DNA of 32,770 nucleotides. It comes from a bacterium (lineage in GTDB: Bacteria; Actinomycetota; Acidimicrobiia; Spongiisociales; JAENVV01). Under the pieces are notes generated by a model. The model worked only from the letters and a program-made list of their open reading frames with translations, did no database searches and was not told the origin of the DNA. Below, in pieces: positions 32,688 to 32,770 of the stretch. A program made the position numbers and the translations under genes. The stretch lies in NCBI GenBank assembly GCA_024639975.1, contig JAHEFX010000014.1:1-32770 (forward strand). Direction: 5' to 3'. Position 1 is the stretch's first letter, and every line of letters starts with the position of its first letter.

Positions 32688-32770
32688 ATGAAGGCATTGC
32701 TCTGCACCCACCACGGGGATCCCGAGGACCTGGTCCTCACCGACGTACCCGACCCGACCGCCGGCCCCGG
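32688..32770 (+). CDS. Quinone oxidoreductase / medium-chain reductase family protein, 5' end only
   Basis: Only the first 27 codons are in the window. The start MKALLCTHHGDPEDLVLTDV resembles the N-terminus of NADPH:quinone oxidoreductases of the medium-chain dehydrogenase family (a first strand, then a Pro-rich VPDPTAGP turn before the substrate domain). The identity rests on this short piece only. It has a -10 box 8 bases upstream and a CRP-type palindrome further upstream, so control by a cAMP- or FNR-like regulator is plausible. Confidence 0.6.
   Translation, partial: MKALLCTHHGDPEDLVLTDVPDPTAGP

Overview
The window is about 32.8 kb of high-GC bacterial chromosome packed with genes on both strands. 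The organism is most likely an actinomycete-phylum bacterium, and the class Acidimicrobiia or a near relative is my best guess. Seen: high GC, many genes whose only promoter-like signal is a TANNNT -10 box 6-10 bases before the start codon (leaderless mRNAs), secreted proteins with Thr-rich linkers, and gene orders M16 peptidase-dapB and dapA-RNase J-ftsK. No rRNA, tRNA, CRISPR array, insertion sequence or phage gene was found. Most of the window is core chromosome.

Layout. 1-1 kb: a secreted protein of unknown function, apparently starting at a rare CTG codon. 1-3.5 kb: a patatin-like lipase and a PlsC-type acyltransferase diverge from a perfect palindrome carrying both -10 boxes, followed by a small protein with a possible PD-(D/E)xK nuclease signature. 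3.5-10.2 kb, minus strand: a BtpA-family TIM barrel and a DinB/MDMPI-like metal-binding protein; a LOG-family protein; a two-gene unit of a CobS-like AAA protein with altered Walker A and B motifs plus an HExxH-VWA protein; and a DUF4230 membrane protein. 10.2-12.8 kb: MaoC-like hydratase, kynureninase and an Asp-nucleophile alpha/beta hydrolase, tightly coupled.

12.8-15.2 kb: M16 zinc peptidase, dapB and a small membrane protein. 15.2-19.1 kb: the nitrogen-control operon amtB-glnK-glnD behind a GlnR-like box and a leader hairpin. 19.1-20.5 kb: a lipoprotein of the DUF4015 putative glycoside hydrolase type. 20.6-22.0 kb, minus: a cyclophilin and a thioredoxin-TPR protein. 22.1-27.3 kb: dapA, RNase J, ftsK and a small ORF. 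27.4-28.8 kb: a DUF2461 protein, divergent from a small membrane protein paired with a GerW-like protein. 29.0-32.4 kb: a 2-oxoacid dehydrogenase operon (E1 alpha, E1 beta, E2) closed by two hairpins. The last 83 bases start a quinone-oxidoreductase-like gene behind a perfect CRP-type palindrome.

How genes work together: AmtB, the PII protein and GlnD form the ammonium uptake and sensing circuit. DapA and DapB, in separate operons, are consecutive steps of lysine/diaminopimelate synthesis. E1/E2 make acyl-CoA from a 2-oxoacid, with E3 expected elsewhere. The AAA and VWA proteins are expected to act as a pair.

The least explained items are the degenerate AAA/HExxH-VWA pair and a family of GAACCC(T/A)GGGTTC palindromes lying just after stop codons, two of them inside a 79-bp ungapped intergenic repeat.
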